From the NCBI RefSeq assembly GCF_014192395.1, contig NZ_JACHXW010000008.1:1-64000 (forward strand): a stretch of 64,000 bases of DNA, read 5' to 3'. The DNA comes from Paenibacillus endophyticus. GTDB taxonomy: Bacteria; Bacillota; Bacilli; Paenibacillales; Paenibacillaceae. Under the pieces are notes generated by a model, which did no database searches, had not been told where the DNA came from, and saw only the letters and a list, made by a program, of their open reading frames with translations. Of this stretch, positions 38,083-47,465 are shown in pieces (the first letter of the stretch is position 1; each line of letters opens with the position of its first letter). The translations under genes were made by a program, and so were the position numbers.

Positions 38083-39498
38083 TCACCCCACTTCCAAAGC
38101 TTGAACAATTTGTTCCATCCGCATGCCGCGCGACCCTTTGATCAACACGAGGTCAGATGACTGAAGCTGGTCGCGAAGCCAATCAGAAAGCTCTTCTTTC
38201 GAAGCAAAATGTTTGATCGCTTCTTGTGCATCAGCCTCAGTAAATTGAGACCTGGCACCCTCCGCAATATGAACGGCCAGCGGGCCAAACGTCAAGACCG
38301 CATCCGCCTTGCTCGGCGTAATATAGGCACCCGCTTCGAAGTGCAGCACCTGTTCGTCCGGGCCAAGCTCAAGCATATCGCCAAGCACAATCCATTTGCG
38401 TGTATAGCCATCCAACTGTTCCACAAGATCGATCGCGGCGCGTACAGCTGTTGGGTTCGCATTATAAGCATCATTGAGGATCATTGCGCCATTGAAGGCT
38501 CGCACTGGCTGTATGCGCATGCCCGTCAGCTTCAGATCTCGCAAGCCATCAGCGATCTTAGCTGCCGGAACGCCAAAAAAGCGGCCGATCGCGATAGCGG
38601 CAAGCGCATTGCTGACATTGTGCTGCCCGGGTACCGGAATGCGGACCAAGCCAAGGCCGCTGGGAGAGCCCTGATAAATCGCCGTAAAAGTCGCAGCCTC
38701 CGATTCGACTGCGATATCGGCTGCTGACCATTCGTTCTTTTCGGATAATCCGAACGTCCGGCGCACGATGCCCGCAGGCAGCACAGCACGCTCAAGCTCC
38801 TCCTCGAGCAGCGGCTCGTCGCCGTTATACAACAGCAGCCCGTCTTCGCTCAAGCCAAGTGCGATTTCCAGCTTAGCTTTTGCAATGCCAGCCCGCGAGC
38901 CCAGATGCAGCAAATGCGCATCCCCAATGTTCGTAATGATTGCCGCGTCAGGCTGAGCGATTTTGGTAAGCAGCTCAATTTCTCCAAAGCCGCTCATCCC
39001 CATCTCCAGCACCGCTACCTCAGTGTCCTCTTCGAGCTGCAGGACGGTTAGCGGAAGGCCGATGTGATTGTTTAAATTGCCTTCTGTTTTGCGGACCTTA
39101 TAAGAGGTTCCAAGAATGGAAGCCGTCATATCCTTCGTCGTTGTTTTCCCGTTGCTGCCCGTGATGCCTACCACTCGAACGAAAAGCTCGCTCCTATATG
39201 CAGTAGCTAACCTTTGCAGGGCTAACAGCGTATCTCCCACGATGAGCAGCGGTACCGCTTCGAGACCCTCGGGCACCTCGCGCCCCTTCTGCCAGAGCGC
39301 GGCAACCGCTCCGTTGTCTACAGCCTGCTTCAAATAAGCATGCCCGTCGAACTGCTCGCCGACAAGCGGAACGAACAACTGGCCCGCGGCAGCTTGCCGC
39401 GAGTCAGTCGTTACTCCCTCTATTTTAAGGTCTGTTTGAATGCCATTCCATCTAGCGCCGCTCATTTCGGCTATTTGCTTGATCGTACGTTTAATCAA
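38083..39498 (-). CDS. murF: UDP-N-acetylmuramoyl-tripeptide--D-alanyl-D-alanine ligase
   Basis: Adds D-Ala-D-Ala to complete the pentapeptide. The 471 residues include the ATP loop GITGSNGKTTTKDM near residue 113, EMGMSGFGEIE and NDAYNANPTAVRAAID, all MurF features. The start MIKRTIKQIAEMSG overlaps the stop of murE by 4 bases (ATGA), so the two are coupled. mraY follows directly. Confidence 0.97.
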   Translation of the reverse strand: MIKRTIKQIAEMSGARWNGIQTDLKIEGVTTDSRQAAAGQLFVPLVGEQFDGHAYLKQAVDNGAVAALWQKGREVPEGLEAVPLLIVGDTLLALQRLATAYRSELFVRVVGITGSNGKTTTKDMTASILGTSYKVRKTEGNLNNHIGLPLTVLQLEEDTEVAVLEMGMSGFGEIELLTKIAQPDAAIITNIGDAHLLHLGSRAGIAKAKLEIALGLSEDGLLLYNGDEPLLEEELERAVLPAGIVRRTFGLSEKNEWSAADIAVESEAATFTAIYQGSPSGLGLVRIPVPGQHNVSNALAAIAIGRFFGVPAAKIADGLRDLKLTGMRIQPVRAFNGAMILNDAYNANPTAVRAAIDLVEQLDGYTRKWIVLGDMLELGPDEQVLHFEAGAYITPSKADAVLTFGPLAVHIAEGARSQFTEADAQEAIKHFASKEELSDWLRDQLQSSDLVLIKGSRGMRMEQIVQALEVG

Positions 39499-40982
39499 TG
39501 TATGATTCCCCTTATCGCTTCTTTCGCCACTATCCGATCATCAAACGGATGCTTGACGCCGTTAATGTCCTGGTAGGTCTCATGACCTTTCCCCGCAATC
39601 AATACTACATCGCCTTGGCTTGCCATTTCAACCGCTTTTTGTATCGCAGCCTTGCGATCCTTAATTAACACATAAGTCGAAGGGTCGACTCCTGTGCGAA
39701 TTAACCCGGTTTCAATGTCCTTTAAAATGAGTTCAGGCTGCTCCGTACGCGGGTTATCCGACGTAATTAATACATAATCCGCATACTTTACGGCGATTTC
39801 CCCCATCAGCGGACGTTTTGTTTTGTCACGATCCCCGCCGCATCCAAATACGCAAATGATTCGCTTCTCTGCGAACTGTTCGATGGCTCGCAGTACATTC
39901 TCGAGTCCGTCCGGCGTATGGGCGTAATCTACGATAACAGCAAAATCCTGCCCGGCGTTGACAGCCTCCACGCGTCCCGGTACGCCGGGAATGGCGCTCA
40001 AGCTTGACGTAATAGCCGAGAGCTCTATCCCTTCAATCAGTACGGCACTAATGGCTGCAAGCGAATTGTATACATTAAATTTGCCCGCCATTTGCAGGGT
40101 GACGTCCGCTTCCCCTCGGAAGGTTTGAACATGAAAAGTCGTTCCTTGGGCTGTAATTTTGATGTTCGTCGCACGTACATCCGCAGCTTTGTCGATGCCA
40201 TACGTAACGACTTCGGCAGCCGTTAATTCCGCGTACTCGTTAGCCAAAGCGTCGTCCGCATTCAACACCGCATACGTTCGTTCCGATTCTTCTGAAGCAT
40301 ACATATTGCCGAGTCTGGCGAAAAACAATCCTTTGACCGCAGCATAACGATCCATCGTTTCATGGTAATCCAAATGATCCTGCGATAGATTCGTAAATAC
40401 GGCTGCACGGAAACGGCAGCCCTTTACCCGACCTTGCTCGAGCGCATGAGAAGACACCTCGATTGCGCAGTAGCCGATGCCTGCATCGCGCATTTCGGCT
40501 AAGTATCGCTGCAGCTGGAGCGTTTGCGGCGTCGTGCTCGTCATCGCATAGGATTGCCCTGCAAAACGGCGTTCAATGGTGCCGATTACGCCTGTCGCGC
40601 GCTTCTGATCGTTCAGGATTTGCTCAATCAAATAGGTCGTAGTGGTTTTGCCGTTCGTTCCAGTCACCCCAATAAGCTTCAGCTCATTGCTCGGATAGCC
40701 GTAAAAATGATTAGCAATAATAGCCATAGCCAGACGGCAATCCTTGACAACAAGCTGAGGAATGGCCAGATTGAGCTCGCGCTCGACGATTAGCGCCGCC
40801 GCTCCCGCTTCTGCCGCTTGAGGGGCAAAGGCATGACCATCAACGGTGTGTCCCCTCAAGCATATAAACAACTGACCGGCGGCGATGCTTCGCGAATCCG
40901 TTTCGACTCCCGACAACTCCGTCTCCCCGTCACCAATGAGCCGCGAGGTAATTAGCAGCTCCGCAACATCCTTTAAACGCAT
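39495..40982 (-). CDS. murE: UDP-N-acetylmuramoyl-L-alanyl-D-glutamate--2,6-diaminopimelate ligase
   Basis: Adds the third residue of the stem peptide. The motif SDNPRTE in the C-terminal domain (DNPR) marks the meso-diaminopimelate-adding type rather than the lysine type. The ATP loop GVTGTNGKTTTTYLIEQ is near residue 110. At 495 residues it is standard length. I start at MRLKDVAELL; the upstream in-frame Met would overlap the GGAGG site. DapL, also encoded here, should supply its substrate via DapF. Confidence 0.97.
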   Translation of the reverse strand: MRLKDVAELLITSRLIGDGETELSGVETDSRSIAAGQLFICLRGHTVDGHAFAPQAAEAGAAALIVERELNLAIPQLVVKDCRLAMAIIANHFYGYPSNELKLIGVTGTNGKTTTTYLIEQILNDQKRATGVIGTIERRFAGQSYAMTSTTPQTLQLQRYLAEMRDAGIGYCAIEVSSHALEQGRVKGCRFRAAVFTNLSQDHLDYHETMDRYAAVKGLFFARLGNMYASEESERTYAVLNADDALANEYAELTAAEVVTYGIDKAADVRATNIKITAQGTTFHVQTFRGEADVTLQMAGKFNVYNSLAAISAVLIEGIELSAITSSLSAIPGVPGRVEAVNAGQDFAVIVDYAHTPDGLENVLRAIEQFAEKRIICVFGCGGDRDKTKRPLMGEIAVKYADYVLITSDNPRTEQPELILKDIETGLIRTGVDPSTYVLIKDRKAAIQKAVEMASQGDVVLIAGKGHETYQDINGVKHPFDDRIVAKEAIRGIIH

Positions 40983-41057
40983 CTGCCCCACTCCTCCCCG
41001 AAGCGCCGCCAACTCCCCAGCTTCGACCTGCAGCGCCCTCGTTAACTACCATTATAG

Positions 41058-42998
41058 TCAATGGGAGTGGGATATATTATCGTCTTCGCCCAAATAGATG
41101 CGAATCGTCGATCCCCGGTCTACCCGGGTACCAGCTGCGGGAGCTTGGCGTATGACCGTTTTGCCTGAACCAGCCGTCGTCAGCATGAAATCCATATTCA
41201 AATCCTCGTACAAATCCGAGACGGTTTTGCCGATCAAGTTCGGTACCGTAACGATTGGCGTTTCACCGTATTTGTAGACGCGGTCGATTTGCTTCTCGCG
41301 TGCCGGCACTTCAAGGATGGCAAGTGCATCCTCCATCATATTGCGTACGATAGGGGCCGCAACAACACCCCCGAACTGTATTCCCTGCGGATTGTCCACG
41401 GCTACGTAAATCACGATTTGCGGGTCATCCGCAGGTGCAAATCCAATAAAAGATACAATATGCTCATTCGGCGAATAACGTCCGTTTATTACCTTCTGAG
41501 CAGTCCCTGTTTTGCCGCCGACTCGGTAACCGTCGATGAACGCATTTCGACCTGTTCCTTTCGCTACGACGCTCTCCAGCGCTTCGCGGACCTGCTTTGA
41601 GGTCTCCTCAGAAATAACCTTTCGTACGGCCTCTGATTTTACAGTCTCAACCGTTTCGCCCGTTTCTGGATTTATCCATGCTTTAGCTACATGGGGCTTA
41701 TATAGCGTTCCGCCGTTAATCGCTGCGGAAACTGCCGTGATTTGCTGGATCGGGGTTACCGATACCCCTTGCCCGAATGCCGTTGTCGCAAGCTCTACAG
41801 GCCCGACCTGACTCAGCTTGAATAGGATGCCGTTTTCTTCGCCGCCAATATCGATGCCAGTCTTCGTTCCAAATCCGAAATTTTTAATATACTCGAATAG
41901 TTTCTCTTTCCCGAGCCGCTGGCCTAATGTAACGAAGCCTGGATTGCATGAGTTTTCCACGACCTCCAGAAACGTTTGACTGCCATGACCGCCTTTTTTC
42001 CAGCAGCGCAGCCTCGCGCCGCCTACCTCAATTGCACCAGGATCAAAAAAACGCTCATTGTTCAAATCGACCTTTTTCTCTTCCAAAGCTGCGGCAAGCG
42101 TAATGATTTTAAAGGTTGAGCCCGGCTCGTAAGTCATCCATATCGGAAGATTGCGGTTGTAGACCTCGGTAGGAACTTCGCGATATTTGTCAGGCTCGTA
42201 TGTAGGACGGCTAGCCATGCCTAATATCTCTCCGTTGTTCGGATCCATCGCAATCGCGATGATGCCGTTCGGCTGAAGCTTTGTCATAGCCTGGTCAAGC
42301 TCGCGCTCCATTACGGTTTGAATTTGCTTATCAATCGTAAGCTGCATGGTTAGCCCGTCCTTCGGCTCCACGTACGTGTCCGACGAATTCGGCATTTGCC
42401 TGCCCGCAGCATCCGACAGAAAAGAAACACTGCCTCCGATGCCGCTTAGCTCCGTATTATACTTGGCTTCTATGCCGGTCAAGCCTTGATTGTCAATGCC
42501 GGTAAAGCCAAGCACATGTGCGGCAAGACTGCCGAATGGATAGAATCGCTTGTTATCTTCTGCCACAACAACGCCTGGGAGCGCAAGCTCGCGAATTTGA
42601 TCAGCCTTGTCTATCGTAATTTTACGGCCGCCGGGTCCAAGCTTTACAATCATTTTTTTCGTTTTTATTTTTTCAAATAAAGATTCCTGCGACATGTCCA
42701 GGAGCGGTGCCAGCGCAGCAGCAGCTGCCTGCTTGTCTTTGATTTGAACCGGAATCGCATACACCGTAGGCGAGCTCACGTTATAAGCGAGCTGAATGCC
42801 GTTGCGATCAACGATTTCTCCACGTTTGGCGACGTATGGAATATCGCGCCTCCAGGAATTTTCCGCTTTGTCAGCCAGCTCCTCGCCTTGCCAAAGCTGC
42901 ACATAGCTCAATCTCAAACATAAAGCAAGGAAAGACACCCCTGCCAATATAAGCACGATAAACAAACGTCGTCTAACCGTTACGTTGGATACCTTCAC
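41058..42998 (-). CDS. spoVD: SpoVD-type class B penicillin-binding protein
   Basis: A DD-transpeptidase with one N-terminal TM helix (about 10-30), a dimerisation domain, and the transpeptidase domain: STFK with active Ser about 294, SCN near 356 and KTGTAQK near 495. One PASTA domain closes the 646 residues (about 580-640). In Bacillus this position encodes SpoVD, which makes the spore cortex with SpoVE, encoded five genes further along in this operon. The start codon is GTG with GGAGGGGG upstream. Confidence 0.94.
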   Translation of the reverse strand: MKVSNVTVRRRLFIVLILAGVSFLALCLRLSYVQLWQGEELADKAENSWRRDIPYVAKRGEIVDRNGIQLAYNVSSPTVYAIPVQIKDKQAAAAALAPLLDMSQESLFEKIKTKKMIVKLGPGGRKITIDKADQIRELALPGVVVAEDNKRFYPFGSLAAHVLGFTGIDNQGLTGIEAKYNTELSGIGGSVSFLSDAAGRQMPNSSDTYVEPKDGLTMQLTIDKQIQTVMERELDQAMTKLQPNGIIAIAMDPNNGEILGMASRPTYEPDKYREVPTEVYNRNLPIWMTYEPGSTFKIITLAAALEEKKVDLNNERFFDPGAIEVGGARLRCWKKGGHGSQTFLEVVENSCNPGFVTLGQRLGKEKLFEYIKNFGFGTKTGIDIGGEENGILFKLSQVGPVELATTAFGQGVSVTPIQQITAVSAAINGGTLYKPHVAKAWINPETGETVETVKSEAVRKVISEETSKQVREALESVVAKGTGRNAFIDGYRVGGKTGTAQKVINGRYSPNEHIVSFIGFAPADDPQIVIYVAVDNPQGIQFGGVVAAPIVRNMMEDALAILEVPAREKQIDRVYKYGETPIVTVPNLIGKTVSDLYEDLNMDFMLTTAGSGKTVIRQAPAAGTRVDRGSTIRIYLGEDDNISHSH

Positions 42999-43151
42999 AA
43001 CTCGTTCCCCCTCCGCTTGACTGTGTGCAAAGGAGCGCGAAATCTGCGCTCATTCCAAACTATTCGGGACAAGCGGAGGATAGAACAAGCTATGCGAAAT
43101 GGGATTTTAACATGTGCATTTTAAAGCGTAAGGCATTTCATAGCTTCTCCA

Positions 43152-45443
43152 TTATTCTGGAGCATTCGTATTAGAAGCTTCGGTACTGTCGGAACTCCCC
43201 GTATCATCGCCTTGATTCGATGCTGCGTTACCGTCACTCTCGGTCTCGCCTGTTTTATCTTCATCAGCCGTTGAATCGTCTGCGTTCTGCTCTGCTTGGG
43301 TCTCATCGCCCGTTGGCGGAGCGAGCTTCACATTCAACACCCTAACATTGTTAAGCGTCTCTTGCTTCTGTGAGACGACAAAGCCCTGGCCTTCAGGAAT
43401 GAGTCGGATGCCAATTAAAGATGTAATCTCCAATGCGTCCCGCAGGGACACGCCGGTCAGGTCTGGCACAGCGAGCTTTTCCTTTTGCTCCGTAATCAAA
43501 TAAATGCGCTGCGTCGGATGGACAGAAGATCCGGCAGCTGGAATTTGCTGCAGCACCGTCTTCCCGTTTCCGACAAGCTCGAACGTTATCGCTTTAGCCT
43601 TCAGCTCCGCTTTGGCTTGTGCCACCGATAGATCCGTTACAGCCGGAACCGTCATCGTTACTTCTTTCACCGCATTATCGGAATCAGGAGCATAATTCGG
43701 TGCAACGCCCATTTTACGCAAGCTTTTCAGAACAATTTGCTTGAATGCTGGAGCAGCAACTCTACCTCCGCCAACAAGCGGGTCATTCGGCTCATCAACT
43801 ACGATATATACAACGATTTTCGGATTATCAACGGGAGCATAGCCGATAAAGGAAACAACGAATTTGTTCGTTGAATAAATGCCATTCTCAACCTTTTGGG
43901 CCGTTCCTGTCTTGCCGGCCACGCGATAGCCTTCGATATAAGCGTTTTTACCTGTACCCTTTTCCTGATCCGACACGACCTGCTCCAAATACTCACCGAC
44001 CTTGCGGGAGGTTTCTTCCGAGATAACCTGACGCACGACCTTCGGCTCAATCTTCGTAGTCGTCTTCGTGGAAGGGTCTGTTATACTTTTCACGATTTGC
44101 GGTTGAAGCAGCTTGCCGCCATTCGCTACGGCTGCTACAGCCGCTACCTGCTGGATAGGAGTTACCGTTACGACACCTTGGCCAAAAGTGGCTCTCGCAA
44201 TATCACTCTGCCAGCGAAAGTTGATCGTACCTGTTTGCTCACTGCCAAGCTGTATGCCTGTTTTTTGTCCGAAGCCGAAGTTCTTATAGTATTCTCGCAG
44301 CTTCTCTTCTCCCACTCTCTCATAGCCAAGCTTAACAAAAGCAACGTTACTGGAATACTTCAAGCCGTCGAGGAAAGAGATCGTCCCCCAGCCACCGCGT
44401 TTAATATCCCGAATAGGCGTAGGAACGCCTTTCAGCGTGATCTGACCGGATTTATACATTTCATCTGGATTGAACACACCTTCTTCTACGGCAGCGGCCA
44501 GTGTAGCAATCTTGAAAGTAGAGCCTGGCTCATACAGAGATTTAATTGCATGATTATAGGAGTTCGCATTGTTTTTCCAGTATATGTTCGGATCATATTG
44601 CGGCATATTCGCCATCGCGAGAATTTCCATCGTATTCGGATCTGCCGCAATTGCCGTCGCGCTTTTCGGAGCGTAATTTCTTACGATTTCCTGCAGCGCT
44701 TCCTCCACGTAATGCTGAATCTCGCCATCGATCGTCAATTGAATATTTTGGCCGTCCTTCGCTTGCTTCAGCTCGACCTCGCCTTCCGAAAGCTGAACAC
44801 GTTTGCCGTCCTTCTCATACTTAATATAGCCGTCCTCACCGCTTAATTGTTCATTGAAGGTTGCTTCGATTCCTGTCATTGCCGCGCCTTCCCGATCCAA
44901 GTAGCCGACAACCTGCGCAGCCAGCGACTTTCTCGGGTAATAACGCTTCAAGTTTTCAGCAAGGTCAATCCCTACAGAATAAACCTTTTTTTCTTTAGCA
45001 AGCTCTTCGCGGAACTCCCTGATTTTATCAGCTGTCGCTTTATCGATTTGCCAGCCGCCGTTGCGGAGCTCCCGATTAACAACATAGCTTCCATCCTCTT
45101 TTTTGGCGTTTACGTTTTTCTCGAGCTCTTCCTTCGAAATGCCCAAAATATCATGCAAGCCATTAATGACATCGTCTGCAAGCTCTTCATCGTTAATTGT
45201 TTTTGGGTCTACGGAAACGTTGTATGCTATCGTATCCATGGCCAGTACATTGCCATCGCGGTCGGCAATTGTACCTCGTTTGGCTGTCAGCACCTCGGCG
45301 GTTGACCATCTCTTTTTGGCAAGATTATACCATTCGGCTCCTTCTACAACCTGAACCACATAGATTCTGCTTATTAAAACAAGAAAAAGGAGGGTCATGA
45401 CCCCTCCAAACAGCAGCGTACGTACTCTAATTCTCTTTTTCAT
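43152..45443 (-). CDS. pbpB: Class B penicillin-binding protein 2B (septal transpeptidase)
   Basis: The essential division transpeptidase of Bacillales, partner of an FtsW-type polymerase. One TM helix (about 8-30) is followed by the dimerisation domain and transpeptidase motifs STFK (Ser about 308), SSN and KTGTAQK. Two PASTA domains follow (about 590-700). The last ~55 residues are low-complexity, rich in D, E, T, S, N and Q, and probably disordered outside the membrane. It lies between ftsL and spoVD. Confidence 0.95.
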   Translation of the reverse strand: MKKRIRVRTLLFGGVMTLLFLVLISRIYVVQVVEGAEWYNLAKKRWSTAEVLTAKRGTIADRDGNVLAMDTIAYNVSVDPKTINDEELADDVINGLHDILGISKEELEKNVNAKKEDGSYVVNRELRNGGWQIDKATADKIREFREELAKEKKVYSVGIDLAENLKRYYPRKSLAAQVVGYLDREGAAMTGIEATFNEQLSGEDGYIKYEKDGKRVQLSEGEVELKQAKDGQNIQLTIDGEIQHYVEEALQEIVRNYAPKSATAIAADPNTMEILAMANMPQYDPNIYWKNNANSYNHAIKSLYEPGSTFKIATLAAAVEEGVFNPDEMYKSGQITLKGVPTPIRDIKRGGWGTISFLDGLKYSSNVAFVKLGYERVGEEKLREYYKNFGFGQKTGIQLGSEQTGTINFRWQSDIARATFGQGVVTVTPIQQVAAVAAVANGGKLLQPQIVKSITDPSTKTTTKIEPKVVRQVISEETSRKVGEYLEQVVSDQEKGTGKNAYIEGYRVAGKTGTAQKVENGIYSTNKFVVSFIGYAPVDNPKIVVYIVVDEPNDPLVGGGRVAAPAFKQIVLKSLRKMGVAPNYAPDSDNAVKEVTMTVPAVTDLSVAQAKAELKAKAITFELVGNGKTVLQQIPAAGSSVHPTQRIYLITEQKEKLAVPDLTGVSLRDALEITSLIGIRLIPEGQGFVVSQKQETLNNVRVLNVKLAPPTGDETQAEQNADDSTADEDKTGETESDGNAASNQGDDTGSSDSTEASNTNAPE

Positions 45444-45454
45444 TATCGATCACC

Positions 45455-45856
45455 CTACTCGCTCAATGCCGATTTTATTTCATCGTCGCCTGTGTTTACC
45501 GTTATGCCGCCTTCAGTAGCGCTGACCATTCCTTGCGACTCCGCAAGCTCGCGGATACGTTCAGGGTCGCTTAGCATCTCTACCTGCTTCTTCAAATCTT
45601 CCATTTCTACATTCATCGTCTGGTATTCGCTGTTCAGCTTTTTGATATCCAGGTTCATGTCATAGATTTGAGCGTATCTAAAGATAATGACACCAGCAAC
45701 TACAACACACATGAGAACGGTAAACAAGTACAGCAGCTTCTCTTGAACGGGTAAGGACTTGCGAGTCTTAACAAGTCGTTTTGTTTCTTTTATCGCAGGT
45801 TGTTGATTCTGCTTTCGCTTGGGTTGCAGCGCTAGATTGCCATTCACGTACGCCAA
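45455..45856 (-). CDS. ftsL: Cell division protein FtsL
   Basis: A bitopic divisome protein that pairs with DivIB and DivIC. It has a basic, Q-rich cytoplasmic part (1-42), one TM helix (about 43-65) and a leucine-zipper-like coiled coil (about 70-105, IKKLNSEYQTMNVEMEDLKKQVEML). The family's ERIRELAESQGM segment follows. The start codon is TTG with GGGGGA upstream. It starts about 14 bases from the end of rsmH and leads into pbpB. Confidence 0.92.
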   Translation of the reverse strand: MAYVNGNLALQPKRKQNQQPAIKETKRLVKTRKSLPVQEKLLYLFTVLMCVVVAGVIIFRYAQIYDMNLDIKKLNSEYQTMNVEMEDLKKQVEMLSDPERIRELAESQGMVSATEGGITVNTGDDEIKSALSE

Positions 45857-45870
45857 TTTAAATCCCCCTC

Positions 45871-46821
45871 TTACAATTTTTCTGCTACTCTAAGCTTTGC
45901 CGATCTTGCTCGCGGATTTAATTCAAGCTCTCTCTCCGAAGGAAGTATTGGCTTACGATTGATCAATTTCACTGAGCCTTTGTTTCCGCATACGCATAGA
46001 GGGAAATCAGTCGGGCAAGTGCACTTCTCTACAAATTTGGCAAACATCTGCTTGCAAATGCGATCCTCCAATGAATGAAACGTGATGACGGATGCGCGTC
46101 CGCCAGGCTTCAAGCAGCGAATCGTTTGTTCCAGCGCTTCTTCCTCTGCTCCAAGCTCATCATTGACTGCAATGCGAAGAGCTTGGAAAGACCGTTTGGC
46201 TGGATGTCCGCCGGTCCGCCGTGTAGCGGCCGGAATGGATATTTTGATAAGCTCGGCGAGCTCGCCGGTATTCTCGATCGGCGATTTTTCACGAGCCTTA
46301 ATAATATTTCTGGCAATGGAGCGAGCGAACTTCTCTTCGCCGTACCGATCCAGAATGCGTGAAATATCACGTTCATCCCACGTATTTACAATTTCATGAG
46401 CAGTTAAGTCGCCCTCGCGGTCCATTCGCATGTCAAGCGGTGCGTCATGATTGTAGCTGAAGCCTCGATCGGCTTCATCGAGCTGAGGACTTGAGACGCC
46501 TAAGTCGAATAAAATGCCGTCAACCTGCGGTATGCCGTCTGCCATCGGAACGTCGCAGCCCCTTAGCTCCTGCTCCAAATCGCGGAAATTGCTTCTAACT
46601 AATGTCACTTTATCCATATAAGCCGCTAGTCTAATTCGAGCATTATCCAGCGCTGAATCGTCCTGATCGAATGCGATCAACCGTCCTCCTTCGCCTAAAC
46701 GCGATGCGATGAGCTCGCTATGTCCCGCACCTCCAAGCGTACAATCGACGTAGATGCCATCTGGCTTAATAGCCAAACCGTCAACCGCTTCCTCCAATAG
46801 CACCGTAATATGCTGAAACAC
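45871..46821 (-). CDS. rsmH: 16S rRNA (cytosine(1402)-N4)-methyltransferase
   Basis: Methylates N4 of C1402 in the ribosomal P site. The SAM-binding motif [14 protein letters not shown] is near residue 26, with [20 protein letters not shown] and [12 protein letters not shown] as family blocks. A Cys-rich stretch ([16 protein letters not shown]) near 280 is common in Firmicute RsmH. The start codon is GTG (VFQHITVLL) with AGGAGG upstream. It is second in the dcw operon, after mraZ. Confidence 0.96.
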   Translation of the reverse strand: MFQHITVLLEEAVDGLAIKPDGIYVDCTLGGAGHSELIASRLGEGGRLIAFDQDDSALDNARIRLAAYMDKVTLVRSNFRDLEQELRGCDVPMADGIPQVDGILFDLGVSSPQLDEADRGFSYNHDAPLDMRMDREGDLTAHEIVNTWDERDISRILDRYGEEKFARSIARNIIKAREKSPIENTGELAELIKISIPAATRRTGGHPAKRSFQALRIAVNDELGAEEEALEQTIRCLKPGGRASVITFHSLEDRICKQMFAKFVEKCTCPTDFPLCVCGNKGSVKLINRKPILPSERELELNPRARSAKLRVAEKL

Positions 46822-46851
46822 GCCTCAGCCCTCCTGTTCTTGTTGTCCATT

Positions 46852-47289
46852 CTAGAAGTTGAAATCGAAATCGACGAGCTTCTCGGCAATTTCGTTAAAG
46901 GTTTGCTCTGATTGTTCGTAATAGCCATCCCAAGTCTGCTTGCTCCAAATCTCCACACGACTGGAGACGCCAAGAACCATGCAATCTTTGTCCAGCTTTG
47001 CATATTCACGCAGATGCCCAGGTATATTTACCCTTCCCTGTTTGTCCAGCTCGCATTCGGTCGCGCCGGAGAAGAAAAACCGGGTGAACGCGCGCGCATC
47101 CGATTTCATTAGGGGCAGTGTTTTAAGCTTTTGTTCTAATACACTCCACTCACTCATGGGATATACGAATAAGCAATTATCCAAACCGCGGGTTGCGATA
47201 AACGAGGCGCCAAGCGATTCCCGAAACTTCGAAGGGATGATGATTCGGCCTTTCTCATCAATGCTATGTTGATATTCACCCATAAACAT
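46852..47289 (-). CDS. mraZ: MraZ, transcriptional regulator of the dcw operon
   Basis: A 145-residue protein with two MraZ/AbrB-like folds. The N-terminal [21 protein letters not shown] and the internal [21 protein letters not shown] each carry the DxxGR-I-P signature that forms the DNA-binding ring. The family represses its own operon by binding direct repeats before mraZ, and such repeats are visible here. It is the first gene of the dcw cluster. Confidence 0.97.
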   Translation of the reverse strand: MFMGEYQHSIDEKGRIIIPSKFRESLGASFIATRGLDNCLFVYPMSEWSVLEQKLKTLPLMKSDARAFTRFFFSGATECELDKQGRVNIPGHLREYAKLDKDCMVLGVSSRVEIWSKQTWDGYYEQSEQTFNEIAEKLVDFDFNF

Positions 47290-47307
47290 GACTTTGAACC
47301 ACCCCTT

Positions 47308-47342
47308 CCCCCAAGTTCACCACTTTGCCCCACTTTTCCCCA
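47308..47342 (-). promoter_or_regulatory. MraZ-binding repeats (MRBs)
   Basis: On the minus strand TGGGG, TGGGG, TGGTG and GGGGG occur every 10 bases exactly (starts at 47342, 47332, 47322, 47312), each separated by 5 bases. This fits the known MraZ target of TGGGN direct repeats with 5-base spacing. They lie within 60 bases of the mraZ start. Confidence 0.8.
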
Positions 47343-47371
47343 CTAAGATACAATAGTTCGCCACCTAAAAT

Positions 47372-47400
47372 AAAAATCCTGCTCAATGAGCAGGATTTTT
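47372..47400. terminator. Terminator between the DUF4349 gene and mraZ
   Basis: AAAAATCCTGCTCA-TTGAGCAGGATTTTT, a symmetrical stem with A and T runs. It ends transcription from the DUF4349 gene before the dcw promoter region. Confidence 0.9.
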
Positions 47401-47465
47401 CAGAAATCTTTCATAGTATTAATGATTATTAATATTTAAAGGATCCTTTTACGGTCATCCTAACC

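Noticed and set aside
43896..44846. A 316-codon plus-strand frame
   Set aside because: It is antisense to the intact pbpB gene, lacks a ribosome-binding site and shows no recognisable domain.
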